A stretch of DNA of 64,000 nucleotides, taken from positions 45,487-109,486 of the forward strand of contig NZ_QGMQ01000011.1 in assembly GCF_003259155.1 (NCBI RefSeq), given 5' to 3'. This document shows, piece by piece, positions 18,462 to 28,069 of the stretch. The stretch's first letter is position 1, and each line of letters begins with the position of its first letter. Source of the DNA: Marinimicrobium alkaliphilum (lineage in GTDB: Bacteria; Pseudomonadota; Gammaproteobacteria; Pseudomonadales; Cellvibrionaceae). Position numbers and translations under genes: made by a program. A model generated the notes under the pieces. The model was given only the letters and a program-made list of their open reading frames with translations, searched no databases and was not told the origin of the DNA.

Positions 18462-19571
18462 ATGCGTCATTACCACCCTACCCGCCGCCGCCTGCTACAA
18501 CATCTGGGTATTTCCTCCGCCCTGCTCGCCACCGGCTGGTCGCCGCACCTGATTGGCGCGCCCGGGCGCAAGATCGGCGTGGCGCTGGTGGGACTGGGAC
18601 GGTACAGCACTCGACAGTTGGCACCGGCGCTGCAACTGACCCAACACTGCGAGCTGCGCGGCATTGTGACCGGCAGCCCGGAGAAGATTCCCGAGTGGCA
18701 GGAGCGCTACGGCATCAAGGACAGCAATGTCTACAGTTATGACACCATGCACGAGATGGCCGATAACCCGGATATCGACGTGGTCTACGTTGTGACCCCA
18801 CCCAGCTTACATATGAAACACTCACTGGCGGGCGCCAACGCCGGCAAACATGTGTGGTGCGAGAAACCCATGGCCATGGACCGGGCCGAGTGCCAGGCCA
18901 TTATCGATGCCTGCGAGAAGAACAAGGTGCAACTGACCGTGGGCTACCGCCTGCACCACGAACCCAACACCCAGACCGTGATGCGTTGGGCCGAGGAGCA
19001 GCCCTTTGGCCCGATTGAGAAGGTGGAGGCGGTAGCCGCCTACACCGGGGGCGAGAACCGCTCGCCGGATAACTGGCGCATGCGCCGGGAGATGGGCGGT
19101 GGTGCCATGTACGATATGGGGGTCTATCCGTTGCAGGGGGCGCGCTACAGCACCGGGGAGGAGCCCATCGCCATCAAGGCCTGGCACGAGATCACCCACC
19201 CGGACGCTTTTACCGAGGTGGATTCCACGACCCATTTTGAGTTGCGCTTTCCGAGCGGGGCTACCGCCGAGTGTATGACCAGCTTTGTAAAACCGGGCAA
19301 CGCTCTGGAGGTGACCTGCGCAGAGGGTTGGTACAACCTGATTCCCATGTCCTCCTACACCGGCGTCAGCGGTGAGGCCAGCGACGGTACCCAGTTGGAT
19401 AAGCCCATTGCCAATCAGCAGGCGGCGCAGATGGATAATGATGCGTTGGCGATTCTGGAGGATAAACCGGTGAAGGTACCGGGTATTGAGGGCTTGCGGG
19501 ATATTGTGATCGTCAATGCGGCATTCGAGTCGGCCCGCAAGGGCGATTGGGTTGAGTTGGCACCGGTTTGA
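18462..19571 (+). CDS. Tat-exported Gfo/Idh/MocA oxidoreductase
   Basis: Probable periplasmic NAD(P)-dependent sugar or polyol oxidoreductase of 369 residues. A twin-arginine signal (RRRLLQHLGISSALLATG) precedes the Rossmann motif VALVGLGRYS and the family hallmark CEKPMA (about residue 127). The C-terminal half shows GGGAMYDMGVYPLQGARY. This layout matches glucose-fructose oxidoreductase-like enzymes, which keep NADP tightly bound for export by Tat. The substrate is not deducible. A GGAGG site precedes the ATG. It stands alone between REP clusters. Confidence 0.88.
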   Translation: MRHYHPTRRRLLQHLGISSALLATGWSPHLIGAPGRKIGVALVGLGRYSTRQLAPALQLTQHCELRGIVTGSPEKIPEWQERYGIKDSNVYSYDTMHEMADNPDIDVVYVVTPPSLHMKHSLAGANAGKHVWCEKPMAMDRAECQAIIDACEKNKVQLTVGYRLHHEPNTQTVMRWAEEQPFGPIEKVEAVAAYTGGENRSPDNWRMRREMGGGAMYDMGVYPLQGARYSTGEEPIAIKAWHEITHPDAFTEVDSTTHFELRFPSGATAECMTSFVKPGNALEVTCAEGWYNLIPMSSYTGVSGEASDGTQLDKPIANQQAAQMDNDALAILEDKPVKVPGIEGLRDIVIVNAAFESARKGDWVELAPV

Positions 19572-19606
19572 TGGTGGGATCGCGGTTGGTGGGTTGGGTG
19601 CCTCAG

Positions 19607-19992
19607 TGTCGGATTACGCGCTACGCGCTAATCCGACCTACTCGGTACATCGTGCCATCGTTTAAGTAGGTAGGATTAGGCCAAAGGCCGTAATCCGACA
19701 ATAAGGAGCCCCACCCGATACCCCGTGCCATTGTTTGAGTAGGTCGGATTAGGCCAAAGGCCGTAATCCGACAAGGCCGCACCCCACCCGATACATCGTG
19801 CCACTGCTTGAGTAGGTCGGATTAGGCCAAAGGCCGTAATCCGACAATGCCGCAACCCACCCGATACCCCGTGCCATTGTTTGAGTAGGTCGGATTAGGC
19901 CAAAGGCCGTAACCCGACAATGCCGCACCCCACCCGATACATCGTGCCACTGTTTGAGTAGGTCGGATTAGGCCAAAGGCCGTAATCCGACA
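19607..19992. repeat. REP cluster H: five right-facing copies at a 73 bp period
   Basis: Left-facing copy at 19607-19641, then right-facing copies starting at 19666, 19739, 19812, 19885 and 19958. The last five form a tandem array with an exact 73 bp period and near-identical spacers (CCACCCGATACMYCGTGCCAYTG type), pointing to recent expansion. It lies between the convergent oxidoreductase gene and flgL. Confidence 0.95.
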
Positions 19993-20000
19993 ATAATTTC

Positions 20001-20026
20001 AATGGGGTCAGAGTCAATTGAAATTA
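20001..20026. repeat. GGGGTCAGAGT-type motif abutting the flgL stop
   Basis: AATGGGGTCAGAGTCAATTG is followed directly by AAATTA, whose TTA is the flgL stop codon read on the minus strand. TTTCAAT and ATTGAAA around it form a short inverted repeat. Sequences of this kind often flank REP-associated or IS200-like transposase genes in gammaproteobacteria, but no transposase is here. The link is from general recall only. Confidence 0.45.
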
Positions 20027-21637
20027 GAGGAAGTTAAACAGGCTCAACTGGCTGACTTTGACAAAACTCTGCTGGGCTGCACTGAACACCATGCTCTCCA
20101 TGGCGAGTCGGGTACTGGCTTCGGCGTAATCCAGATCCTGTAGGTCAGACAGCAGTTGGTCGGAGTACAGCTTGGTCTCCAGATTCAACTCCCGGGTACT
20201 GTCCAGGGTATTCAACCTGGCGCCCACCGCACCCTGAAGCGTAGTCAAGCTGGTCAGGCCGTTGTCCAGGTTGGCGAGCGTTTGCGCGACAATATCGCCG
20301 AGCGCGGCTTTGCTTTTGGGGTTGTCCTCGACATTTTTCATGGCATCACTGAGGCGCGAGAGCGTGGTCAAAATCCCCTGATTGGGCGTCGCATTGACCG
20401 AGAAGCGATCGCCCCGCTCGGCCAATACGCCATTGTCCGAGGTGGTACCGGCGCCGGTGGTTTCGAATCCGAACACATCGTTGGTGGCGGCGCTGCCATT
20501 GCGGACGGTGATATTCTCACCTCGCGCCGACACCAGTCCCTCACCTGGCTCCAGGGTCAGCCCCAGATTAGCCAGTCTGGCCGCGTTGCGATCGGCGCCG
20601 CTACCCGCCACGGTTTCTACCGTACTGCTCAAAGCCGCAAACAGCTCCGCTTCGTTGGTCACGGGCTGATCCAAAACAAAAGTTTCCGACACGCCACCAA
20701 CGGTCATCACCACCGTCGCCGGTGCCACACTGAAGTCGACCGGCGCATCCACGTTCAGCGGTAAACTGCCCGGCTCTGCGGGTGTTCCCGGGAAAGGCTG
20801 GCCATCAATAGCAAAGCTGACGCCGCCCACTTCGATCTCCTGCCCCGGCGTGAACGGCTCATTGGCCATCAGCACCTTGCCCGAACTGCGTTCGGTCACG
20901 GTAAAGTTGCTACCGGCAGGGTCAATGGCACTTCGGGCATTAAAGGTGATCACCAGGTCACCGGGGTAGATTTCGCTCCAGGCGTCTTTATCCACCACCT
21001 GCCCGACACTGATACTGGCCGGAGGCTGCGCCTGATTGGCCGGATTGGCGCGAGTGGTAAAGGTCGGATGGGCACTGGGGATGTCCATAAACACCTTGCG
21101 CCCGTTATCGGTCACGGGCACGGTGACGTTTTCCGAAATCTGAATGCGCTTTTCGCCCTGATCACCCCGGTAGAAAAAGTTATCGTCATCCTGCTCGAAG
21201 GGCTGAGTACTGCCCTGATGGCCACCAAAAATATACTGACCCGAAGCGTTGCGGGTGTTCATCAAATTCAGCAACTCGTCGATGCGGGTATCCACCTCGG
21301 CGGCCATGGCTTTATAGTTACCGGAGTTCATTGTGCCGGTATTACCGGCTTGTACGCTCAGCTCGTTCATGCGTTGGACAATATTGAGTACGGCATCCAG
21401 GGTGGCCTCTTCGAGCTCGAGGTTGTTCTGGGCAATGTTGATGTTTTTATCAAACTGCTCCAGGCGCCCCAACTGCTGATTGAGCTTGAGGATGTTGGTG
21501 GCCGCCACCGGATCATCGGCGGGGCTGAGTACCCGCTTGCCGGTAGCCATCTGTTCGTTGGTACGGTTCATGGCCGACTGGGTTTTGTGCAAACTCACGT
21601 TGGCAATGTTGTACACCATAGAGGTGGATACGCGCAT
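20024..21637 (-). CDS. flgL: flagellar hook-filament junction protein FlgL
   Basis: Hook-associated protein 3, the layer between FlgK and flagellin. The 537 residues include the flagellin-like N-terminus (MVYNIANVSLHKTQSAMNRTN, GKRVLSPADDPVAA) and the C-terminal helix ending QSFVKVSQLSLFNFL. E. coli FlgL has 317 residues; the additional length is a Gly/Thr/Val-rich middle region (about residues 170-400). It is the last gene of flgFGHIJKL, 12 bp after flgK. Confidence 0.95.
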   Translation of the reverse strand: MRVSTSMVYNIANVSLHKTQSAMNRTNEQMATGKRVLSPADDPVAATNILKLNQQLGRLEQFDKNINIAQNNLELEEATLDAVLNIVQRMNELSVQAGNTGTMNSGNYKAMAAEVDTRIDELLNLMNTRNASGQYIFGGHQGSTQPFEQDDDNFFYRGDQGEKRIQISENVTVPVTDNGRKVFMDIPSAHPTFTTRANPANQAQPPASISVGQVVDKDAWSEIYPGDLVITFNARSAIDPAGSNFTVTERSSGKVLMANEPFTPGQEIEVGGVSFAIDGQPFPGTPAEPGSLPLNVDAPVDFSVAPATVVMTVGGVSETFVLDQPVTNEAELFAALSSTVETVAGSGADRNAARLANLGLTLEPGEGLVSARGENITVRNGSAATNDVFGFETTGAGTTSDNGVLAERGDRFSVNATPNQGILTTLSRLSDAMKNVEDNPKSKAALGDIVAQTLANLDNGLTSLTTLQGAVGARLNTLDSTRELNLETKLYSDQLLSDLQDLDYAEASTRLAMESMVFSAAQQSFVKVSQLSLFNFL

Positions 21638-21649
21638 GGCTGCTTGCCT

Positions 21650-24400
21650 CTAAATGCTGTTCAGCAAAGTATTAAACAGGTCCCGGGCGACGGTCAGTAC
21701 CCGGGCATTGGCGCCGTAGATCTGCTCAAACTTGATCAGGTTGGCCGCCTCTTCATCAATATTCACCCCGGAGATGCTGTCCCGGGTAGCCTGGGTCTGC
21801 TGCATCAGGCCTTCGGCGGCCTGGGTATTGATGCGCGACAGACTGCTTTTACTGCCGATCGTTTCCACCAGGCGACCGTAGGCGTCGGACAAGCTGAGTT
21901 TGCCGCCGTCGGCGACGGTCCCCTGGGTTTCCAGCGCCGCGAAGCGCAGAGCGTTGCGGTTATCGTTGGTGGCGTCCGAATTGAAATCGACAGTGAAGGT
22001 ATCGCCCGCCTGAGGTCGACCTTTAATGTTGACCTGATAGCCCAGGTACGCCGAGCGCGCAAAGTCATCGGCGCGACTATCGCCGAACAGGCCGCTGGTC
22101 GTGGGTGCGGTTTCCAGGCGAATTCCTTCGGCCAGGGTAATGTCGATACGGCCACCGACAGTGACCTGACTCTCGCTGCCAGCGCCCTGCCCTTCAAGGC
22201 GAACGGTCGGGTTGCCATTGCTGTCGTTCACACCCAGGCGATTGTTGGGGTTGTCCGCCTCCAGGCGCACGTCCAGATCGACACCCGAGGAAGCCACCAG
22301 GCGCACCTCCGAGCGGCCGGTGACGGGATTGGTGCCACTCTCCGCGCGAATACCCAATGCCTTCAGGTTATCGTTGCCGTTGATCTGCTCGGCAAGAAAA
22401 TCATTGAAGCCCACCGGATCGGTGTTGGGGTTGGGAACCTGACCCAGAATGTCACCGTCCGGGTCATAGGGAATCAGCGCCTCGCCATTGAGGGTGATCT
22501 GCAAGGGGCTATCGAAATCCTCGAACTGCATATCCGTCAGACTGGCGGTGGTGAACGCGTTGGCCGATACGCCGGGCATATTGCTCAGCTGCTCGGCGGT
22601 TTGCGCCGCCGTGGCATTGGCCCGCGTGACCATACGCTCCTGGCGGATCACACCCGTATCGGGATCTTGCACAAAAAAAGTCAGCTGTTCAGCCGGGTAG
22701 CCATTAGGCTGACGCTGGGCGCCACTGGCCAGAACGTCTGGGGAGCGGCCTTCCGGCAACCCCAGCCGCGCGCCATCGCCAACGATGACCGTCTCGCCCG
22801 GATCGGAACTGAAAATGGCATTTTCCGCCCCGGGCCGGAAGCGTTGCTCCCGAATGGGTGGCTCCAGCGGTACCGGGTTCTCCGGGTCACTGTTGTCGAG
22901 CACTTCGTAGGTGGTTTCCGAGGTAAAGCGGATCACCACCGGGGGCGACAGCTGTCCCGGGTTGGCAAAGGCGGGCAATAGGTTACCGTTGGCATCGTAC
23001 AGGCTCTGGATGTCACCCTGGCTGATTTCGCCGTTACCCTGGTTGCCATAGTCACTGCCCGTGCGGATCGCGAGCGCAAAGGCCAGATCTTCCGGGCGGC
23101 TGAGCTCCGCGCGAATATCCTTGGCACCTTCGACCGTGGGCTTCAGGGTAAAACTGTCGCCACCCTGAAAGCTGCCGCCATCAAGACGCAGTCTCAGGCC
23201 GTCAAACTCAATTTCGTAAGGATAGCCCCCCGGCAGCGCTCCCTGACCCACCAGTTCGCCGTCACTCAGGCGGGTGATGGCATAGTTGCTGGTGTTGGGC
23301 AGTATCTGCAGCCGGTAGTCGCTGGTGGTCAGGCGACTGGTGTCATCGATAAACAGGGACAGGTCCCGATCATTGGGCAGCGCATTGTTGCCGGGGTAAA
23401 TGCGTTTTTGTGCCAGCGCCGGGTCGTTGATATCGCGGAACATAGAGCGGCCGTAATCGCCGTCCAGATCGACGCCCTGCTGCTGCAGCTCGTTAAAGTT
23501 ATCCGCGAGTGCAATCGCAACTCGGCCCAGTTCGTTTTTGGCATTGCCCAGGGTATCACCGCGAAATTCCAGCAGGCCACCGATCTTGCCACCTTTAAGT
23601 TGACCGGTAATGTCTGCCGAGTGGACGTTGTTACTGAGCATGATCTGGCCGTCGTTTGAAACGCTAAAGCGACTCACGGCATTGCCAATCACCAAGGGTT
23701 GACCATTGCCGATAAACACGCTCATCTCGCCATCGCCGCCCTGAACCACCTGGATATTCACCAGCTCTGACAGTTTGCGCAATGCCTCGTCACGCTTGTC
23801 GAGCAGATCGTTGGGCGAGCCGCCGGGTACCGCTGCACTCTTCTCGGTAATGGAGCGGTTGAGTTCACCAATGCTCTGGGCCAGGCTGCTGATCTCGGAC
23901 GTAACGGCCGAGACCTCCCGGTTGATGCTCGACTCAATATCCGCAAGCCGGTCGTGCAAAGCGTTGAACTTGGTCGACAGGCTTTCTGCCTCGGTGATGG
24001 CGAGCTGACGCGCAGCTAACGACGAGGGGTCATCGGCCCCGTTCTGCATGGCGGCGAAGAACCGTTGCAGGGACTCACCCATGCCGGTATTCATATCGGC
24101 AAAGAGCTTATCCACCTGGCGAATATAGCCGTCAAAGGCGTTCAGCTGATGATAGGCCGAGGTGTCGGTCCGCAGCTGGGCGTTGACGAACTGGTTGACC
24201 ACCCGCTCCACCGATTGGGTGGTGACCCCGCTGCCCATATAGCCGACGCTGCCCAGTCGCTGTTCGGGGCGCGTCGAGTAGCCCACCTGCTGGCGACTGT
24301 AGCCTTCGGTGTTGGCATTGGCGATGTTGTGCCCCGCCGTACGCAGGGCGTTCTGGCTTGCCTGCAAGCCGGAAATGGCGTTTGAGAGCAGACCTGACAT
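21650..24400 (-). CDS. flgK: flagellar hook-filament junction protein FlgK
   Basis: Hook-associated protein 1. The N-terminus MSGLLSNAISGLQASQNALR and HNIANANTEGYSRQQV are diagnostic, as is the C-terminal INTQAAEGLMQQTQATRDSI with EEAANLIKFEQIYGANARVL. The length of 916 residues is far above E. coli (547) and Pseudomonas (about 680). The added region is in the middle (about residues 330-760), expected to be surface-exposed. It starts 5 bp after flgJ. Confidence 0.96.
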   Translation of the reverse strand: MSGLLSNAISGLQASQNALRTAGHNIANANTEGYSRQQVGYSTRPEQRLGSVGYMGSGVTTQSVERVVNQFVNAQLRTDTSAYHQLNAFDGYIRQVDKLFADMNTGMGESLQRFFAAMQNGADDPSSLAARQLAITEAESLSTKFNALHDRLADIESSINREVSAVTSEISSLAQSIGELNRSITEKSAAVPGGSPNDLLDKRDEALRKLSELVNIQVVQGGDGEMSVFIGNGQPLVIGNAVSRFSVSNDGQIMLSNNVHSADITGQLKGGKIGGLLEFRGDTLGNAKNELGRVAIALADNFNELQQQGVDLDGDYGRSMFRDINDPALAQKRIYPGNNALPNDRDLSLFIDDTSRLTTSDYRLQILPNTSNYAITRLSDGELVGQGALPGGYPYEIEFDGLRLRLDGGSFQGGDSFTLKPTVEGAKDIRAELSRPEDLAFALAIRTGSDYGNQGNGEISQGDIQSLYDANGNLLPAFANPGQLSPPVVIRFTSETTYEVLDNSDPENPVPLEPPIREQRFRPGAENAIFSSDPGETVIVGDGARLGLPEGRSPDVLASGAQRQPNGYPAEQLTFFVQDPDTGVIRQERMVTRANATAAQTAEQLSNMPGVSANAFTTASLTDMQFEDFDSPLQITLNGEALIPYDPDGDILGQVPNPNTDPVGFNDFLAEQINGNDNLKALGIRAESGTNPVTGRSEVRLVASSGVDLDVRLEADNPNNRLGVNDSNGNPTVRLEGQGAGSESQVTVGGRIDITLAEGIRLETAPTTSGLFGDSRADDFARSAYLGYQVNIKGRPQAGDTFTVDFNSDATNDNRNALRFAALETQGTVADGGKLSLSDAYGRLVETIGSKSSLSRINTQAAEGLMQQTQATRDSISGVNIDEEAANLIKFEQIYGANARVLTVARDLFNTLLNSI

Positions 24401-24405
24401 GATCG

Positions 24406-25440
24406 TTATGCCTCGTCAAGAGCGTCGCGGGCAGAGGCCAGTGTCTGGCTCTCCGGGCGCATCAGCTCGCTGTTCATAATGCGGGAAATCTTGTCCGCGT
24501 AAGCCGGGTCCGTGGCATAGCCAGCGTTCTGCAGTTCACGTGCGTAGGCGTCAGCATCATCGGCGACGCTCAAGGCCTGCTGGTAGCGCGGGTTGTTTTG
24601 CAAGAACTCAACGTAATCGGCAAAGCTCTCCGCGTAGCTGTCGTAACGGCGGAAGTCGGCCCGCTCCTGTTGGGCCACGCCGTTGCGGTACTCCAGGGTA
24701 CTGACATTGACGCTGTCGCCATCCCAGCGACGGTCGGCTTTGATGTTGAACAGGTTGTGGCTGTTGTCGCCTTCGCGTGTGTGAATCACATGGCGGCCCC
24801 AACCGGTTTCCAGGGCGGCCTGAGCCAGGAGCACACTCGGGTCAACGCCCAACTGTTCCGCGGCCTGCTCGGCGTAGGGGGTCAGGTGTTCGACGAACTC
24901 GGCCGGGCTGTTGAGGGCCGCGGTTTTGCCGCCGGGCTGCACACTGACGGTCGGGTTGGGGATGCCGCGGGTTGATTGGGTGGTGCCAGCATCCGGGTTG
25001 GGAGCGGATTGTCGGATTACGCCCTGCGGGCTAATCCGACCTACGGGGGATACCGAGGATGCGGGGGCTTCTGGGGCGGCATTGGTTTGCCCTTGCGGCA
25101 AGTGCTTGCCGTAGGCGGCTTTCATCTGGTCATACAAGGCATCGGCCAAACCGATGCCCCGCCCCTTGGCCATTTCCAGACCCAGTTGCTGGTGGTACAT
25201 CTCTTCGTGGTGACGCATCTCGCTGCTGTCGAACATGCCGCCTTCTGAGAAAACGTCGTTACTGGCGCGCATCTGCTTGAGCATTTGCTGGATAAACAGG
25301 GACTCAAACTGCCGGGCGACCTCCCGCAAAGCCTCGGTATCACCGGCTCTGCCCATCTGTTTGACGTGATTCAGTGAGTTCACGCTAAACACGGAGTCTT
25401 GCATGTGTTGGCTGGCTTGGCTGTTTTCCAGAGCGAACAT
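24406..25440 (-). CDS. flgJ: flagellar rod assembly protein / peptidoglycan hydrolase FlgJ
   Basis: Bifunctional rod-building protein of 344 residues. The N-terminal domain (about residues 35-115) is the rod cap (ALREVARQFESLFIQQMLKQM and EEMYHQQLGLEMAKG). The C-terminal domain (about 180-335) is a GH73 glucosaminidase that opens the peptidoglycan for the rod (LLAQAALETGWG with the catalytic Glu, HNLFNIKADRRW). The linker between them contains residues [12 protein letters not shown] (133-144), which are the translation of a REP element. The ATG directly follows the flgI TGA, implying translational coupling. Confidence 0.96.
   Translation of the reverse strand: MFALENSQASQHMQDSVFSVNSLNHVKQMGRAGDTEALREVARQFESLFIQQMLKQMRASNDVFSEGGMFDSSEMRHHEEMYHQQLGLEMAKGRGIGLADALYDQMKAAYGKHLPQGQTNAAPEAPASSVSPVGRISPQGVIRQSAPNPDAGTTQSTRGIPNPTVSVQPGGKTAALNSPAEFVEHLTPYAEQAAEQLGVDPSVLLAQAALETGWGRHVIHTREGDNSHNLFNIKADRRWDGDSVNVSTLEYRNGVAQQERADFRRYDSYAESFADYVEFLQNNPRYQQALSVADDADAYARELQNAGYATDPAYADKISRIMNSELMRPESQTLASARDALDEA
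25010..25044. repeat. REP copy inside flgJ
   Basis: A complete left-facing 35 bp copy lies in the flgJ coding sequence and keeps the reading frame. On the coding strand it encodes [12 protein letters not shown] in the interdomain linker. Confidence 0.95.
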
Positions 25441-26541
25441 TCAGATCACCACTAGCTGGGCGCGCAGTGCGCCGGATTGTTTCAGGGCCTCGAGAATCGC
25501 CATCAAATCGCCGGGGGATGCACCCACCTGATTGACCGAACGGACAATATCTTCCAGGGTAGTGCCCGGTGCGAACTCGAACATCGGGTTGATATCCTCT
25601 TCAATATCAATATCCGTGCCAGGTACCACAGCGGTCTCCCCCAGGCCGAAAGGATTGGGCTGAGCAACGGCGTAGGTCTCGTTAATAGAGACGGTCAAAC
25701 TGCCGTGGGTGATGGCCACTGGCGCCACGCGCACATGCTGGCCCACTACAATGGTGCCCGTGCGGGAATTGATCACCACCCGTGCCGCCTCATCCCCCGG
25801 TGTCACTTCGATGTTTTCCAGGATCGAAATAAACTCTACCCGGTGGGCTGGATTGACCGGGCTGTCCACGACAACCGAGCCACCGTCCATCGGGCGCGCA
25901 ACATCCGGGCCCATCTTGTCGTTGATGGCCTGGGCGACACGGTTGGCCGTGGTGAAATCGGCGCGATTGAGGTTGAACACAATGGGCTGACCATCGTCAA
26001 AATTGTTGGCCACCGAGCGCTCCACAAAGGCACCGCTGGGAATACGACCCACGCTGGGGACGTTGACGGTTACGCGCGAGCCGTCAGCTCCCTGGGCACC
26101 AAAACCACCCACCACCAAGCTGCCCTGCGCGACCGCATAGGTATTGCCATCCAGGCCTCGCAGCTCGGTTACCAGCAGACTACCGCCGCGCAGACTCCGG
26201 GCATTACTGATGGAGTTCACAGTGACGTCAATGGCCTGCCCCGGACGGGCAAAGGCGGGCAGCTCAGCGGTCACCATCACAGCCGCAACGTTGCGCATCT
26301 GCATCCGTGTGCCCTCTGGCATGGTGATGCCGAACTGCTTGAGCATGTTGTTGAATGACTGGGTGGTAAACGGAGACTGGGTGGTCTGGTCACCGGTGCC
26401 ATCCAGCCCCACCACCAGGCCGTAGCCAATGAGCTGGTTGGAGCGCACACCGGCAACACTGGCGATATCCTTCAGGCGTTCGGCCTGGGCCAGACTGGCT
26501 CCCAGCAAAAGCGTCAAGGCCAAAACAAGTCGTGTAAACAT
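25441..26541 (-). CDS. flgI: flagellar P-ring protein FlgI
   Basis: Periplasmic ring protein around the distal rod in the peptidoglycan layer. The 366 residues begin with a cleavable signal ([20 protein letters not shown]) followed by the family start [26 protein letters not shown]. Other hallmarks are [21 protein letters not shown] and the C-terminal [20 protein letters not shown]. The start at 26541 was chosen because GAGGA lies 7 bp upstream; longer in-frame options overlap flgH. Confidence 0.97.
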   Translation of the reverse strand: MFTRLVLALTLLLGASLAQAERLKDIASVAGVRSNQLIGYGLVVGLDGTGDQTTQSPFTTQSFNNMLKQFGITMPEGTRMQMRNVAAVMVTAELPAFARPGQAIDVTVNSISNARSLRGGSLLVTELRGLDGNTYAVAQGSLVVGGFGAQGADGSRVTVNVPSVGRIPSGAFVERSVANNFDDGQPIVFNLNRADFTTANRVAQAINDKMGPDVARPMDGGSVVVDSPVNPAHRVEFISILENIEVTPGDEAARVVINSRTGTIVVGQHVRVAPVAITHGSLTVSINETYAVAQPNPFGLGETAVVPGTDIDIEEDINPMFEFAPGTTLEDIVRSVNQVGASPGDLMAILEALKQSGALRAQLVVI

Positions 26542-26558
26542 GGTCATGTCCTCAGTAC

Positions 26559-27242
26559 TCAGAAGGGCCAGTAGGGGCCATTGAAGAAACGTCCGAGCCA
26601 ACCCATTTCACCAGCGTCGGCCAGGGTGCCGGTGCCGCTGTAGGAGATACGGGCATGCGCCAGGCGGTTGGACTGCACGGTGTTCTGGGGGGAGACATCG
26701 TCCGGGCGGATGATGCCGCTGATGCGGATAAATTCATCGCCCCGGTTCAAGGTCATCCACTTTTCACCGCGCACCACCAGGTTGCCGTTGGGCAGCACTT
26801 CGGCGACCGTCACGGTGATGTTGCCTTCCAGGCTGTTGCTCTGGTCTGCACCGGCATCGCCGTTAAAGTCGCGGCTCTGACCCAGGTTGGTCTCAAGCTC
26901 AGGCAGGTTGCTCCCCAACAGCGGCCCCGCATTGAAATTGGTGTCGCTGTCCTTACTCACCGAAACATTGGAACGTTTGCGCGAGACAGTGCGCTCGTTC
27001 AGTGTCACCGTAATCACATCGCCCACTTGCAGGGCCTTGCGATCATCAAACAGGCTCATACCATAACGGGTCTGATAGAGTGAGCCCTCGGTGCGCTGGG
27101 GCATTTCTCCTGCCGAGTAGACCGGCGGCGCGTAATAGGGATCGTTCGGCGCAGGGCGCTCGTAGGTGACGCAGGCGCTCAGCGCACTGAGCATGCCAGC
27201 GACCAGGGCGGTGCGAGTCAGGTTCGTGATCAGTCTATTCAT
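26559..27242 (-). CDS. flgH: flagellar L-ring lipoprotein FlgH
   Basis: Outer-membrane ring lipoprotein of 227 residues. The signal ends in LSAC, so Cys24 should be lipidated. The family core is visible in [22 protein letters not shown] and [10 protein letters not shown], with [17 protein letters not shown] and the C-terminal [20 protein letters not shown]. It lies 17 bp after flgG and 17 bp before flgI. Confidence 0.97.
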   Translation of the reverse strand: MNRLITNLTRTALVAGMLSALSACVTYERPAPNDPYYAPPVYSAGEMPQRTEGSLYQTRYGMSLFDDRKALQVGDVITVTLNERTVSRKRSNVSVSKDSDTNFNAGPLLGSNLPELETNLGQSRDFNGDAGADQSNSLEGNITVTVAEVLPNGNLVVRGEKWMTLNRGDEFIRISGIIRPDDVSPQNTVQSNRLAHARISYSGTGTLADAGEMGWLGRFFNGPYWPF

Positions 27243-27259
27243 CTCAATTCACCTCGGCG

Positions 27260-28045
27260 TTAGAGCGTCTGGCTGATGTACTGGAGCATTTGGTCTGCCG
27301 TGGACACCACTTTGGAGTTCATCTCGTAGGCGCGTTGGGTGGTGATCATGTTCACCATTTCTTCCACGATATCGACGTTGGAGTTTTCCAGCATGCCTTG
27401 TTGCAAGGTACCCATGCCATCTTCACCCGGCGCGGCCTGAAGGGCGTTACCGCTGGCCACCGTCTCAACAAACAGGTTGCCGCCAATCGATTCAAGACCG
27501 GACGGATTGACGAAATCTGCCAAAACGACATCACCCAACTGCTGAGGTTGCACTTCACCGACGAAATGCGCGCTCACCACGCCATCGGTGCTGATGGTGA
27601 TTTTGCTGGCATTCTCCGGCACCAGAATCGCGGGTTCCACGGGCAGGCCGTTGTTATTGACCAACTGACCCTCACCGTTGATTTGCAGTTGACCGTTGCG
27701 GGTAAAGGCCAGGGTGCCGTCCGGCTGCAGGATCTGAATAAAGCCGCGACCATTGATGGCCAGGTCGAGGGCCTGATCGGTGACTTGCAGGCTGCCTTCC
27801 GTAAATTGTTTTTGCGTGGCCACAACCCGCACACCACTGCCGAGCTGCAGGCCCGAGGGCAGCTGAGTGTCCTGGGTAGTGAGGGCGCCGGGCTGGCGCT
27901 GTACCTGGTAGAGCAGATCTTCAAAGGCCGCGCGATCGCGTTTGAAACCGACGGTGCTGACATTGGCCAGGTTATTGGAGATGGTGGTGAGCTGCTTGTC
28001 CTGGGCGCTCAACCCGGTTTTGCTGACATAGAGTGCTGAATGCAT
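27260..28045 (-). CDS. flgG: flagellar distal rod protein FlgG
   Basis: Distal rod subunit of 261 residues, about the family length (E. coli 260). It shows the axial N-terminus (KTGLSAQDKQLTTISNNLAN followed by VSTVGFKRDRAAFEDLLYQ), DLAINGRGFIQI, and the C-terminal ENSNVDIVEEMVNMITTQRA followed by YEMNSKVV. It lies 24 bp after flgF. Confidence 0.97.
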   Translation of the reverse strand: MHSALYVSKTGLSAQDKQLTTISNNLANVSTVGFKRDRAAFEDLLYQVQRQPGALTTQDTQLPSGLQLGSGVRVVATQKQFTEGSLQVTDQALDLAINGRGFIQILQPDGTLAFTRNGQLQINGEGQLVNNNGLPVEPAILVPENASKITISTDGVVSAHFVGEVQPQQLGDVVLADFVNPSGLESIGGNLFVETVASGNALQAAPGEDGMGTLQQGMLENSNVDIVEEMVNMITTQRAYEMNSKVVSTADQMLQYISQTL

Positions 28046-28069
28046 GACAAATTACCTTGTGTTAAGCGC

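Noticed and set aside
19666..19992. CRISPR-like array with 73 bp period
   Set aside because: The spacers are nearly identical to each other and the repeats are REP palindromes also found elsewhere singly; no cas genes are present.
21068..22981. 637-codon open frame on the plus strand opposite flgK/flgL
   Set aside because: Antisense shadow of conserved flagellar genes, with no ribosome site or recognisable domain.
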